Source of the DNA: Candidatus Altarchaeales archaeon
Lineage (GTDB): Archaea > Altiarchaeota > Altiarchaeia > IMC4 > SCGC-AAA252-I15
Direction of reading: 5' to 3'
Assembly (NCBI GenBank): GCA_014727915.1
Contig: WJMO01000005.1
Location: 434,001 to 498,000, forward strand
Length of the DNA: 64,000 nucleotides
Shown here piece by piece: positions 50,890 to 59,194 of this stretch (its first letter is position 1; every line of letters begins with the position of its first letter). The notes beneath the pieces are model-generated. The model had not been told where the DNA came from, did not search any database, and saw nothing but the letters and a program-made list of their open reading frames with translations. The position numbers and the translations under genes are program-made.

Positions 50890-51384
50890 GTCTATCCCCC
50901 AGGGGTCGGTGGCCTTGTCGACTATCTCCCTCAGCTTGTCGGCTATGCTCTGCCGCTCGCTCAGAAGCTGGTCCAGTGAGGCCTCACCAGCGACGTTCCG
51001 GAGGGAGGTCTGCCCGTATTTGGAAACTGCATACGTGTAGTTTTCGACGTTGAAATAGGCTTTCTTCGGGTCTTTCACGTAGAAGTATATGACGGCGTTT
51101 ATCTTCACGGGGACGTTGTCCTGGGTCATCACCTCCTGGGTGGGGACGTCCACGGTCAATATCCTAAGGTCGATCTTGACTAGCCTGTGATAGACTGGTA
51201 TTATGAAGTTCAGACCCGGTCCCCTTATGCCCGCGTATTTTCCGAACGCCAGGAGTATGCCCCTCTCGTATTCGCGTATGACCTTGAAGAACATGGAGAG
51301 TATGCCAACGATGAACGGCCCGCCGAACATGACGGCGAAGAATCCGAAGAAAAACAGCGAGAATAAAAAATCGAACAACGCCAT
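50602..51384 (-). CDS. Slipin / stomatin-like SPFH protein (first copy)
   Basis: A 260-residue slipin with an N-terminal membrane segment (MALFDFLFSLFFFGFFAVMF), then VIREYERGILLAFGKYAGIRGPG and the SPFH core. Unlike the second copy, it keeps the anchor, so the pair may form a hetero-oligomer with one anchored subunit. ATG 51384 is chosen because a box TTTATATG at 51405-51412 predicts a start near 51382; ATG 51390 and GTG 51405 are alternatives. Divergent from the transporter gene at 51473. Confidence 0.9.
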   Translation of the reverse strand: MALFDFLFSLFFFGFFAVMFGGPFIVGILSMFFKVIREYERGILLAFGKYAGIRGPGLNFIIPVYHRLVKIDLRILTVDVPTQEVMTQDNVPVKINAVIYFYVKDPKKAYFNVENYTYAVSKYGQTSLRNVAGEASLDQLLSERQSIADKLREIVDKATDPWGIDVTAIELQDIELPENLKRTMAKQAEAEREKRATIIKAEGEVVASTNLAKAAQNLYGTKGALHLRSLHSLNDMSSDQSNIIHFFVPLEILRALEEID

Positions 51385-51472
51385 GAACATACTATGTGCT
51401 ATCACATATAAAAGCTTTTATACTGTGGTTGCCAACAATTAAAGGTTGTATTTTTTATGATAGGGTGAGATT

Positions 51473-52219
51473 ATGGGCGATAAAATAAGCAGTAGGAAGA
51501 CAAGCCTTCTATTGGGTCTTTTTGTGATGTCCCTCGTTCTCTCGAACGCATTGGGCGCTAAGATTGCGGAGTTCCACGTTCCGGATTTCGTCTCAAAGCC
51601 GTTGAACGTCATATTCTACCCGCTGATATACATTATGCGGGCGTTCCTCGCGTCTATTGGAGGTCGTGAGATACCGCTCAACTTCTTCGACACCTTCCAC
51701 GTGTCAGTGGGAATACTCACAGTGCCCCTGATGTTCCTCATAACCGACATCGTAGAGGAGGTCTACGGCATGAAGAAGGTGAAGGAGTTCATATTCGTGG
51801 GGGTCTCATCGATGGTGGTCATGATAATCATCACCACGGTCGCCGTCATGCTCCCGTCCGCGGAACGCTCGGTGGACCCTCAAAGCTACAACGCGATTTT
51901 CAAGGTCACCATCAGGATGTCGATAGCCAGCATATGCGCGTTCGTCCTGGCGCAGGTCCATGACATGTGGTCGTTCGAGTTCTGGAAGTCCAAGACAAGG
52001 GGCAAGCACCTCTGGCTTCGAAACAACCTCTCTACCATGGTAAGCCAGCTGATTGACAGCACAGTGTTCATGTTCGTGGCGTTCTACAAGTCGGCTCCCA
52101 TGTGGGATGCGGTCTTCATAATATCCTTGATAATACCCTATTGGATATTCAAGATACTCTTCGCCATACTGGACACTCCGCTGGCGTACGCAGGAGTCAG
52201 ATGGGTGAGGGAGGGCTAG
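51473..52219 (+). CDS. Queuosine/archaeosine-precursor transporter (YhhQ family)
   Basis: A 248-residue membrane protein with about six helices. LLLGLFVMSLVLSNALGAKI, MFLITDIVEEVYGMKKVKEF and LWLRNNLSTMVSQLIDSTVF are the family signatures (the D-I-x-x-E-V-Y-G motif and the N-N-x-S-x-x-x-S-Q-x-x-D motif). Bacterial members import 7-deazaguanine precursors; archaeal ones may do so for archaeosine, though this is inferred. GGGTGA lies 5-10 nt upstream of the ATG. The stop overlaps the convergent Fe-S protein gene by 4 nt. Confidence 0.88.
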   Translation: MGDKISSRKTSLLLGLFVMSLVLSNALGAKIAEFHVPDFVSKPLNVIFYPLIYIMRAFLASIGGREIPLNFFDTFHVSVGILTVPLMFLITDIVEEVYGMKKVKEFIFVGVSSMVVMIIITTVAVMLPSAERSVDPQSYNAIFKVTIRMSIASICAFVLAQVHDMWSFEFWKSKTRGKHLWLRNNLSTMVSQLIDSTVFMFVAFYKSAPMWDAVFIISLIIPYWIFKILFAILDTPLAYAGVRWVREG

Positions 52220-52431
52220 CGGAAGAAATCGTCCAATATGAGTATAATCTGCTCCCGGTTCTCATCCACCATATAAGGGCAGTCGTAGACGTTCTTAAGG
52301 CCCTTCAGAAGCGCCTTGGCGAAAATGGAGCACTTGGCATACCCGCAGGGTGAGTTCTCGCCGCAGTTCTTGCCAGGCAGCAGAGTATAGATGTCCGCCG
52401 CCGCGTCTGCCATGGACTTCTCCCCCGTCAT
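52216..52431 (-). CDS. Small four-Cys protein, possible Fe-S domain
   Basis: A 71-residue protein. LLPGKNCGENSPCGYAKCSIF and, 17 residues later, DCPYM give four cysteines, resembling the 4Fe-4S module that reads LPGxNCxxCGxxxC...C in acetyl-CoA decarbonylase and related proteins, but with two extra residues before the second Cys. It may bind an Fe-S cluster. Its start overlaps the aminotransferase stop by ATGA, so it is translated with that gene. No partner redox enzyme is nearby. Confidence 0.65.
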   Translation of the reverse strand: MTGEKSMADAAADIYTLLPGKNCGENSPCGYAKCSIFAKALLKGLKNVYDCPYMVDENREQIILILDDFFR

Positions 52432-53555
52432 CCGATCACCTTCTCAAAAGCCGACAATACAGCATCAGCCTCCTCCCTTCCGATGTTCAACGGCGGTAAC
52501 AAGCGCAATGTATTGCCACTGTATATTACGATTACGCCGTTTTTAATCAATTCGAGCGTTTTTCCCCTTCCATCATCGACGTCAACGCCTATCATCAGGC
52601 CCCTACCATGGGGTTTGAAGCCTGAAAGCCCCTTCATCAGGTAATCGCCCATCTTCCGCGAGTTCTCCACGAGCCCCTCATCATCTATCGCCCCGATCAC
52701 CGCATTCGATACCGCGCAGGCAAGCGGGTTGCCGTTGAAGGTGCCCCCATGCTGTCCGGTTTCGAAGTCCATGGCAGAGTATGCGATGGCGCCTATGGGG
52801 AACCCGCCTCCCATTCCCTTGGCCAACACGAGGATGTCCGGCTCTATGCCAGCCCGCTTGAACTCGAACCAGCTTCCGGTCCGGCCGAATCCAGTCTGCA
52901 CCTCGTCAACGATCAAGACCGCCCCCTTATCGCTTGTGAGGTCCCGAAGCTCCTTGAGATACTCGTCAGAGGGAACGATCACACCCGCCTCCCCCTGTAT
53001 GGGCTCGACTATCACAGCGGCAGTATCGTCAGTCAAAAGGCTTTCAACCGACTCTATGCTGTCGTATTCCGCGAATTTGACCCCTTTGACGAGTGGCTCG
53101 AATGGTTTCCGGTACTTCTCGCACCAAGTCGCCGACAAGGCGCCTTTAGTCCGCCCGTGGAATGCATTCTTGAAGGCGATGACCTCGTGCTTGCCAGTGT
53201 GCTTCCGCGCCAGCTTGAAAGCAGCCTCCACCGCGCCGGTACCGTCGTTGGTGAAGAACGCCCGCTCCAGGCCGGTGAGTTTGGACAGCCTCTCAGCCAA
53301 TGCCAGCTGCTGTTCCGTGTAAACCCAGTTGCTAGCATGCATTAGCAGGGAAGCCTGGGAAGACAACGCCTCAACGACCTTCGGGTGATTGTGCCCCACG
53401 GCCGAGACAGCGATGCCCGAGAAGAAGTCCAGGTACTCGGCGCCCGTGTGATCGAATACCTTGCACCCTTCACCCCTCACGAGCAACAGCGGAAGCCTGT
53501 TGAAAACCTGCGCGAAGTATCTACCCTCCTTTTTGACCGCCTCCTCGAAGTCCAT
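52428..53555 (-). CDS. argD: Class III aminotransferase, acetylornithine-type
   Basis: A 375-residue PLP enzyme. YLDFFSGIAVSAVGHNHPKV, FFTNDGTGAVEAAFKLARKH, VAVIVEPIQGEAGVIVPS (with the family Glu-Pro-Ile-Gln-Gly-Glu), LIVDEVQTGFGRTG (PLP-pyridine Asp) and LAKGMGGGFPIGA (PLP Lys) are all present. Best reading is acetylornithine or acetyl-lysine aminotransferase of arginine/lysine synthesis; the two cannot be told apart here. GGAG lies just upstream of the ATG. No other arginine gene is adjacent. Confidence 0.9.
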   Translation of the reverse strand: MDFEEAVKKEGRYFAQVFNRLPLLLVRGEGCKVFDHTGAEYLDFFSGIAVSAVGHNHPKVVEALSSQASLLMHASNWVYTEQQLALAERLSKLTGLERAFFTNDGTGAVEAAFKLARKHTGKHEVIAFKNAFHGRTKGALSATWCEKYRKPFEPLVKGVKFAEYDSIESVESLLTDDTAAVIVEPIQGEAGVIVPSDEYLKELRDLTSDKGAVLIVDEVQTGFGRTGSWFEFKRAGIEPDILVLAKGMGGGFPIGAIAYSAMDFETGQHGGTFNGNPLACAVSNAVIGAIDDEGLVENSRKMGDYLMKGLSGFKPHGRGLMIGVDVDDGRGKTLELIKNGVIVIYSGNTLRLLPPLNIGREEADAVLSAFEKVIG

Positions 53556-53625
53556 CTTCTCCTTTTTTTTAAGCTCGGATTATATAAGTGGTTCTTCTTA
53601 TTATTAGTATTCGGGTTGATTAAAT

Positions 53626-54399
53626 ATGCTGAGCCTCTATCGCGGGATAAAAAGCCGTTGGGAGAGATTTTTGGGTATGCTGCCCGGGTGGCTTTCCCCC
53701 TGGGTCAGGGACCTGGCAGACGTCACCTTGACTGTGCTCGTCGTCATAGTCGTGCTGAAGGTCTTGTTCAGGGCCGACATGCTGGTGCCTTTGGTGGTCG
53801 TGACCTCCGATAGCATGGTCCACACGCCAGGCGACAACGACTGGCATTCGTGGATGGTAGACCATGGGCTAACAGAAGAGATGATATCCTCGTTTCCCAT
53901 GAAGAGCGGTTTCAACATGGGCGATATGATACTCGTAAAGAACCCGAGGGCGGAGCTGGGGGACATAATCATATATGAGAGGGACCTGGACCACCGCCAC
54001 TTCAGCTCAAACGACCCAATAATACACCGTGTGGTCGGGGTGGTGCACGTTGAAGGGTATGAGATAGGCGCTGTGGAAGGGACCTTAGACTGCATGAACG
54101 ACCAGTCCATGATGAGATACGTGGATATGGTGAGGGCCTGCCAGGATAAAAACGGCGAATGCCCGTACACCAGGTACCCGAAGGATGGCATGTTCAAGCT
54201 GTTCATAACGAAAGGCGATAACAACGAGGGTTCGGACCAGTGCAGCTCAAGGCTTAAGATAGCCTACCCAGTCAACGACGCCCAAGTCACCGGCAGGGCC
54301 CTCGTAAGGCTGCCCTACGTAGGATGGCTGAAGCTCATACTCAACTTCGTGCTGAGCATACCCCTGCTCATATTCAAGATACTGACCTTCCAGGTCTGA
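53626..54399 (+). CDS. Signal peptidase I (archaeal/ER type)
   Basis: Cleaves signal peptides of exported proteins, at the outer face of the membrane. The 257-residue protein has an N-terminal helix (about 33-52), VVVTSDSMVHT with the nucleophile Ser, DPIIHRVVGV where His replaces the bacterial Lys, and GDNNEGSDQ with the conserved Asp residues. A C-terminal helix follows. A long insert with four cysteines lies between His and Asp motifs. It is followed after 7 nt by the M50-like gene. Confidence 0.93.
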   Translation: MLSLYRGIKSRWERFLGMLPGWLSPWVRDLADVTLTVLVVIVVLKVLFRADMLVPLVVVTSDSMVHTPGDNDWHSWMVDHGLTEEMISSFPMKSGFNMGDMILVKNPRAELGDIIIYERDLDHRHFSSNDPIIHRVVGVVHVEGYEIGAVEGTLDCMNDQSMMRYVDMVRACQDKNGECPYTRYPKDGMFKLFITKGDNNEGSDQCSSRLKIAYPVNDAQVTGRALVRLPYVGWLKLILNFVLSIPLLIFKILTFQV

Positions 54400-54406
54400 G
54401 GCTAAG

Positions 54407-55006
54407 ATGAAATTAAAAGACCTTGAGATATACTTCGTGACCTTCTACCTGCTGCTGTTCTCCTCGCTTGTGGTGCACGAGTTCGGTCACATATACGCGG
54501 CACAGCACATATCCAAGAGGTGCATATTCACTGAGACATCCCTGACATTCGATTTTCTCCTGCTGCGGAGGTCGGGGATGACCTACTTCACCTGCAGTCA
54601 CGGCGTTGAATACCTGGAAAACCCCCTGTTAACGGTGGACTTCAACGATATCACAGCCCCTAAGCTGCGGTTCAAGGCGGCCAGGTCAGCGGGCATAGCC
54701 CAGGTGACCAGCCCCCTGACCACGGGATGGTTCACTGCCCTCATGGGGCCCCTGCTGGAGGTCATCTACATAACCCTGGTGATAGACTGGCTCTCCAGGA
54801 GCTACGAGAGGTTCAGATTCGTCAAGGGATACTACCTATTCTTCATAGTCATAGTCTTTGTGAGCAGCAGATACGATTTCCTAGAGCTAATTCCTGTCTT
54901 GGGCGTGGTGCCCTTCATGTCCTTGTACTTCCTGTCATTCATGCTCGTGGCACTGGTGCACCTGACATACAACATCGAGTATTACAGGAGACTCTTCAAG
55001 GGCTGA
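54407..55006 (+). CDS. M50-like membrane metalloprotease
   Basis: A 199-residue membrane protein with about five helices. LVVHEFGHIYAA is the zinc-binding HExxH motif in a membrane helix, as in site-2 proteases. A second motif, YDFLELIPVLG near residue 160, may supply the third ligand (Asp) where canonical proteins have N-x-x-P-x-x-x-L-D-G. A short exported or cytosolic insert with a C-S-H segment lies between. It sits 7 nt downstream of signal peptidase, which suggests joint work on membrane or signal peptides. Substrate unknown. Confidence 0.75.
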   Translation: MKLKDLEIYFVTFYLLLFSSLVVHEFGHIYAAQHISKRCIFTETSLTFDFLLLRRSGMTYFTCSHGVEYLENPLLTVDFNDITAPKLRFKAARSAGIAQVTSPLTTGWFTALMGPLLEVIYITLVIDWLSRSYERFRFVKGYYLFFIVIVFVSSRYDFLELIPVLGVVPFMSLYFLSFMLVALVHLTYNIEYYRRLFKG

Positions 55007-55042
55007 CACATTCCTTTTTTATACTGTATGCCCATATGGTTG

Positions 55043-55053
55043 TTGAGGTGATC
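55043..55053 (+). promoter_or_regulatory. Strong Shine-Dalgarno of the 36-residue gene
   Basis: TTGAGGTGATC lies immediately before GCATG. The GAGGTGATC core complements the 3' end of archaeal 16S rRNA over nine bases. It is the strongest ribosome site noticed in this region and decides the start of the small frame at 55056. Confidence 0.7.
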
Positions 55054-55055
55054 GC

Positions 55056-55166
55056 ATGGAGTTAGTTCTTCAGCTATTCCTGGCAGCCGGGGTAGTGGGG
55101 CTACTGCTGATATTCGAGGAGTTGCGCGAGATAAAGAACCTGATGAAGGCTAAGGCAGGCATTTGA
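55056..55166 (+). CDS. Small single-helix membrane protein, 36 residues
   Basis: A 36-residue frame with one hydrophobic helix (MELVLQLFLAAGVVGLLLIF) and a charged tail (EELREIKNLMKAKAGI). GAGGTGATC, a near-perfect match to the archaeal anti-Shine-Dalgarno complement, ends 2 nt before the ATG, with its GAGGTG core at 5 nt spacing or so. A TATA-like TTTTTTATACTG lies at about 55014-55026. Both signals make this a convincing short gene. Role unknown. Confidence 0.7.
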   Translation: MELVLQLFLAAGVVGLLLIFEELREIKNLMKAKAGI

Positions 55167-55206
55167 GATGATGTCTGCCGCATTTATTCTAATATTTTAA
55201 TCTTTT

Positions 55207-57462
55207 ATGATGCGGTTGCTTAAGCTGGAGCTGGAGAACTGGAGCTGCCATGACAGCCTTGAGGCGGACCTGGAGAGGGGCCTCCAGATCGAGGGCCGGA
55301 ACGGGACGGGAAAGAGCAGCATACTCGAAGCCATAAGGTTCGTGTTCAAGGAGACTGCCAGGGGATACACCAACAGGATCCGGAACGGGGAAAGGCGCGC
55401 ATCGGTGAAGCTCTCCTTCTCCGACGGAGGGCACACATACCTCGTCGAGAAGAGCCTCTACGTTGACAAGGCATCGACCGCTTCTATGATACAGGGCGAC
55501 ACCCAGGTGGCTGACAACCCATCGTCAGTCCATAAGAGGCTCCAGAACATACTCTCCGAGGACGTTCTCGAGAAGCTACTCTACATACCCCAGGACGGCC
55601 TGACCAACATATTGGACCGCCTCTCAGGCCGGGAGGGCAAGCTGGAGTTTGACCGCCTTTTCGGGCTGGACAAGCTTGAGAGGGTCTGGGAGAGGACCGG
55701 GCAGGAGATACAGGACTCGGAGTCTAAGCTGGAAGTCTACGCGGACGAGCTGAAGAAGCACCCTGAGAACGCGGAGGATGACTTCAAGGACAGGATCAGC
55801 GAGTTCTCCGCTTCAGTCTCCAGGGTGGAGGAGAATGCGTCAAAGCTGACGGAAGATATGGAAAAGGTTAAAGAGCATCTTTCAAGGGTCGAGGGCGAGT
55901 TGAAGAGGCTCGGGGAGGCCAAGAGGTCTATCGACTCCCTGAACAAGAGGAAGGGTGCCTTGCAGGTCGTGGATGCGGAGACCCGGAAGGAGCTTGAATC
56001 CCTCAGGGACCGCATAAAAAAAGTCGACGTTAAACGCAAGGACCTGAGCACCCTAACGGTCAAGAAGAGGGCGTTGGAGAGGTATAAGGGAATAAGAGAG
56101 GGGCTTCATGAGCTGAGATCGACCGGCGACCGCCTTGAGGGGCTCAAGGACCTGAAAGGGAGAAAAGAACGTCTGCTCCAGTTGGAAGAGCTCTTGAAGG
56201 AGAAGGATAAGGTCAGGGAGGCATATGAGAGGGGGAAGTCAGGGCTCAAGGCCTTGGAGGATGAGCTCTCAAATCACATGAACGAGCTCAAGAGGCTTGC
56301 GGACTACTACAGCCAACTGGGAGGCCTTGAGGGCCAGGCCAAATGCCCCCGTTGCGGGCAGAGGCTGAACGCATTTGTGATGGAGCGGGAGAAGGTCGAG
56401 ACAGCCCAGGAGATCAAATCCGTTGAAGAACACCGGAGAATGATTGAGGCGCAGTTGAACGAGGTTAGGGAGTCAGTGGACCCGCTCAAGGAGAAGATAG
56501 AACGGTTCAGGGAATGGGAGGCGGAGGCCAAGCACCTGAGGTCCGAGGTTGGTGGGATGGAGGCCAAGGCCGTGGAATACCTTAAGAGACAACAGGAGAT
56601 AAGGGCCAGAATGGAGAAGCTAGGGTACTCGGGGGAGGAACTGCCTGTCGTGGAGGAGAAGTTCATGGAATTGACGCGTGTGTCTGCGCTGATCAAATCC
56701 CTGATCGACGAGGTCGAGGGGGAGGAGAGGCTGAAGGACAAGGTCGAAAAGCTGGAAGCCAAGCATGCCGGCATAGCGGAGGAGATGAGAGCCGTTGAAA
56801 AGCAGCTCTCGCAGACTTCCTACGATGAGGGCGAACACCGGGACAGGACGAAGAACAGAGACAGGCTGTCAGACTCGAAGTACAGGATCAAATCAGACCT
56901 TAAATCACTGTCGGCGGAGGTCAAGATGCTCAAGGCCGAGAAGAAAGCGTTGAAAGACAGGCTCATCCACTACTATGACCTCAGGAAGAAGCACGACGAC
57001 GCCATGGACCATGTGCGGATGCTGAAGTCAGCCAGGGAAGTCTTCCACAGGGACAAGGGCCTGGTCAAATACCTCAGGGAGAGGTTCATAGTGAGGTTGA
57101 ACTCCCTCCTCACACAGCATTTCAAGAGGTTCAACACCAACCCAAGATACGTTGACGTGAGCTTTGACAGGGACTATAACATACTGCTTAGAACCACTTC
57201 AGGCGACCTGAGCGTCTCACAGCTTTCGGGCGGCGAGCGTGCCCAGCTAGCCCTCGCCTTGAGAGTGGCCCTGATAGACCTGCTCTCTCCCATACCCCTG
57301 CTCATATTGGACGAGCCCTTCGGGAGCCTGGACGAGGCACATCGTGAGATACTCGGAGAATCTCTGAACAAGCTATCCGAACAGGGTCAGCTGCTGATCG
57401 TCACACACGTTCACGTTGACAGCCTTCAACTGCAGAATAGGATAGACCTCGGAGGATATTAA
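55207..57462 (+). CDS. Rad50/SMC-like ATPase with zinc hook
   Basis: A 751-residue ABC-type ATPase. LQIEGRNGTGKSSILEAIRF is Walker A, two long coiled coils (about 165-395 and 415-630) flank a zinc hook KCPRCGQRL near residue 380, and QLSGGERAQLALALRVAL (signature), LLILDEPFGSLDEAH (Walker B and D loop) and IVTHVH (switch His) end the head. Overall it resembles Rad50, though with shorter coils. Mre11, NurA and HerA are not nearby. It may be Rad50 proper or a stand-alone relative. The start is one of two adjacent ATGs. Confidence 0.9.
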   Translation: MMRLLKLELENWSCHDSLEADLERGLQIEGRNGTGKSSILEAIRFVFKETARGYTNRIRNGERRASVKLSFSDGGHTYLVEKSLYVDKASTASMIQGDTQVADNPSSVHKRLQNILSEDVLEKLLYIPQDGLTNILDRLSGREGKLEFDRLFGLDKLERVWERTGQEIQDSESKLEVYADELKKHPENAEDDFKDRISEFSASVSRVEENASKLTEDMEKVKEHLSRVEGELKRLGEAKRSIDSLNKRKGALQVVDAETRKELESLRDRIKKVDVKRKDLSTLTVKKRALERYKGIREGLHELRSTGDRLEGLKDLKGRKERLLQLEELLKEKDKVREAYERGKSGLKALEDELSNHMNELKRLADYYSQLGGLEGQAKCPRCGQRLNAFVMEREKVETAQEIKSVEEHRRMIEAQLNEVRESVDPLKEKIERFREWEAEAKHLRSEVGGMEAKAVEYLKRQQEIRARMEKLGYSGEELPVVEEKFMELTRVSALIKSLIDEVEGEERLKDKVEKLEAKHAGIAEEMRAVEKQLSQTSYDEGEHRDRTKNRDRLSDSKYRIKSDLKSLSAEVKMLKAEKKALKDRLIHYYDLRKKHDDAMDHVRMLKSAREVFHRDKGLVKYLRERFIVRLNSLLTQHFKRFNTNPRYVDVSFDRDYNILLRTTSGDLSVSQLSGGERAQLALALRVALIDLLSPIPLLILDEPFGSLDEAHREILGESLNKLSEQGQLLIVTHVHVDSLQLQNRIDLGGY

Positions 57463-57490
57463 AAAAAAATAGGGGTATGATGGGCAGATA

Positions 57491-57631
57491 TCATATCTGT
57501 ATCAAACCCATCAGGAAGAATACGACCACGGTGATCACAACACCGACTATCAGGAACACCAGCCTGTCGCTGTGTGAAACCTCGTCGTGTGCGATCGGAT
57601 GGTCCAATATCTTCGGTTCTTCTTCAGCCAT
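57491..57631 (-). CDS. Small tail-anchored membrane protein, 46 residues
   Basis: A 46-residue frame: a charged head (MAEEEPKILDHPIAHDEVSH) and a C-terminal hydrophobic helix (about residues 24-46, VFLIVGVVITVVVFFLMGLI). GAGGTGAGGTGG lies directly upstream of the ATG, a strong ribosome site. It starts 11 nt after the stop of the HTH gene on the same strand, so the two are probably cotranscribed. The tail-anchored topology suggests a membrane adaptor. Role unknown. Confidence 0.7.
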   Translation of the reverse strand: MAEEEPKILDHPIAHDEVSHSDRLVFLIVGVVITVVVFFLMGLIQI

Positions 57632-57642
57632 GCCACCTCACC

Positions 57643-57882
57643 TCATTTAGATTGTTTCATGAGCAGTTCAAACGCCTTCAAAATCTTGGGTCCGATGCCT
57701 GCACTCATGATCTTAAGATAGACCGCGTCGTCTCCTTTCTTCTTCGCCTCTTCGTTCACCTTGTTGAGGAAGTAGGTCACCTGCCCATGCGTTAGCTTGA
57801 GCCTCTTAGCGACTTCGGATTCGGTATAGCCCAAACCCCTTAACTCAACAATCTTCGACTTTTGGAAGTCAGACAAAACCAT
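57643..57882 (-). CDS. Small helix-turn-helix protein
   Basis: A 79-residue protein with one HTH: FQKSKIVELRGLGYTESEVA and KRLKLTHGQVTYFLNKV, similar to the DNA-binding part of resolvase-like or sigma-like regulators. The rest is one helix (GPKILKAFELLMKQSK). ATG 57882 is preferred: GGTGAT sits 4 nt upstream and the predicted transcript start is near 57894. A palindrome between the TATA box and that start suggests that it represses its own gene. The 46-residue membrane protein follows. Confidence 0.78.
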   Translation of the reverse strand: MVLSDFQKSKIVELRGLGYTESEVAKRLKLTHGQVTYFLNKVNEEAKKKGDDAVYLKIMSAGIGPKILKAFELLMKQSK

Positions 57883-57900
57883 ACACATCACCCCATCAAA

Positions 57901-57916
57901 TGTTGTTCAACCAACA
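57901..57916. promoter_or_regulatory. Palindrome overlapping the HTH gene promoter
   Basis: TGTTGTTCAACCAACA contains the inverted arms TGTTG and CAACA separated by six bases. It lies between the TATA-like CTATATTG (about 57915-57922, minus strand) and the predicted transcript start near 57894. A second TGTTG copy occurs at about 57930-57936 on the minus strand. Likely autoregulatory operator. Confidence 0.5.
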
Positions 57917-57975
57917 ATATAGATTATTACAACATTCCTTTAAATAGTTTAAAAAAAGGCATATATTATTTGGAT

Positions 57976-58878
57976 TTATCGCCTGCAGAGGTTTAGGCCC
58001 TCATCCAGGGCACATTCCACTGCCAGCTCGTGCTCCTCCCTTTTTAAAGGCCTGCATATCTGCGGGTGCCGGGATGCCAAGTATTCCGGCCGGTACTGGG
58101 CCATCACATTCACCCTGACCGTATCTCCCAGGTGCTCGCCAATCCAGTGGAGCACCGGCTTCGTGCAGCATTCCAGGTGCCCGGGCATGACAAGATGGCG
58201 GATGACGAGTTCAGCCTGGTCCCTTGCCAGAATGTGGTTCCCCGTCGTCACACTCCAATAGCGTGGAGCATCGCTCAACTCCATTGCGCAGTCGTCGTTC
58301 CCGTATTTGAAGTCGGTGAGGTAGACGTCGACGACACCGTCCAACAAACCCATCGACTCCTCTGACAGGTACATGTTGCTGTTCCATATCTGGGGTATGC
58401 TCCTCCCGACCTTTGACAGCACCTCCAGCACGTATGGAAGGCTGGGCGCTGGGTCTCCGCCCACCCAGTTGACGTTGACGCCCTGAGAACTGGATATTAT
58501 GTCTGCCATCCTTCCGGGGTGAACCACAGTCCCGCCACCTGGGCTCTGGCTTATGTCCCAGTTCTGGCAGAACACGCACTTGAACGTGCATCCGGTTAAG
58601 AATATGGTATGGCTCGGGACGATCTCAGGTTCCTCTCCAAGGTGTATGAACTCGGAGGATATCCGCGGCTCCAGAACACCGCAGTATCCGCGTTCACCGG
58701 CTGCCCTGTTCGACCCGCACCGCCGTTCGCACAAGTTGCATAATCCCAGGATAGCAGACGCTGCCTCGGCCTTCTCCTCCAGGCTGTCACATTCGAGGAA
58801 CCTGGCCTTCCTCCGCCCATCCAGAACCTCAAGATACCTTGGAAGGGCTCTCTGCACGCCCTCATCCCCGGCTGACAT
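57976..58878 (-). CDS. Radical SAM protein (PflA-like, COG1313)
   Basis: A 300-residue radical SAM protein. FLTGCTFKCVFCQNWDIS carries the CxxxCxxC cluster motif, preceded by CNLCERRCGSNRAAGERGYC, a Cys-rich N-terminal segment usual in this group, and followed by WVGGDPAPSLPYVLEVL (GGE-like SAM-binding region). The family is related to pyruvate-formate-lyase activating enzymes, but its targets are unknown. ATG 58878 is preferred over TTG 58884. It overlaps or abuts the acylphosphatase gene end, so the two are likely cotranscribed. Confidence 0.9.
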   Translation of the reverse strand: MSAGDEGVQRALPRYLEVLDGRRKARFLECDSLEEKAEAASAILGLCNLCERRCGSNRAAGERGYCGVLEPRISSEFIHLGEEPEIVPSHTIFLTGCTFKCVFCQNWDISQSPGGGTVVHPGRMADIISSSQGVNVNWVGGDPAPSLPYVLEVLSKVGRSIPQIWNSNMYLSEESMGLLDGVVDVYLTDFKYGNDDCAMELSDAPRYWSVTTGNHILARDQAELVIRHLVMPGHLECCTKPVLHWIGEHLGDTVRVNVMAQYRPEYLASRHPQICRPLKREEHELAVECALDEGLNLCRR

Positions 58879-58880
58879 CT

Positions 58881-59156
58881 TCAATACCTGACTTCATAGC
58901 CTGCTAGGCCCTCTGGCTTCTCGTTCCAGTCGACGTCAACGGCCTCGACCCTGCTGGTCGGCGGACCCCGCCTGCACCAGGAGACCATCTCCTTCACGCT
59001 CCCGGGGTCGCCTTCGAACACGGCTTCGACGCTGCCGTCGCGGAGGTTCCGAACCCATCCGCTGACGCCCGTGGCCAGGGACTTGTCCCTGGTGCTCTGC
59101 CTGTAGAACACCCCCTGGACCCTCCCCCTCACGATAACATGCGCTCTTACGGCCAT
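58881..59156 (-). CDS. acyP: Acylphosphatase
   Basis: A 91-residue enzyme that hydrolyses acyl phosphates. VIVRGRVQGVFYRQSTRDKS has the phosphate-binding V-x-G-x-V-Q-G-V-x-[FY]-R loop with the catalytic Arg, and VSGWVRNLRDGSVEAVFEGD carries the catalytic Asn. The family length is exact. It lies upstream of the radical SAM gene, and is divergent from shikimate kinase across a 38-bp promoter region. Confidence 0.95.
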   Translation of the reverse strand: MAVRAHVIVRGRVQGVFYRQSTRDKSLATGVSGWVRNLRDGSVEAVFEGDPGSVKEMVSWCRRGPPTSRVEAVDVDWNEKPEGLAGYEVRY

Positions 59157-59194
59157 CTTATATTAAATATCCTGTACTCCTTATTAGTGTTTTG

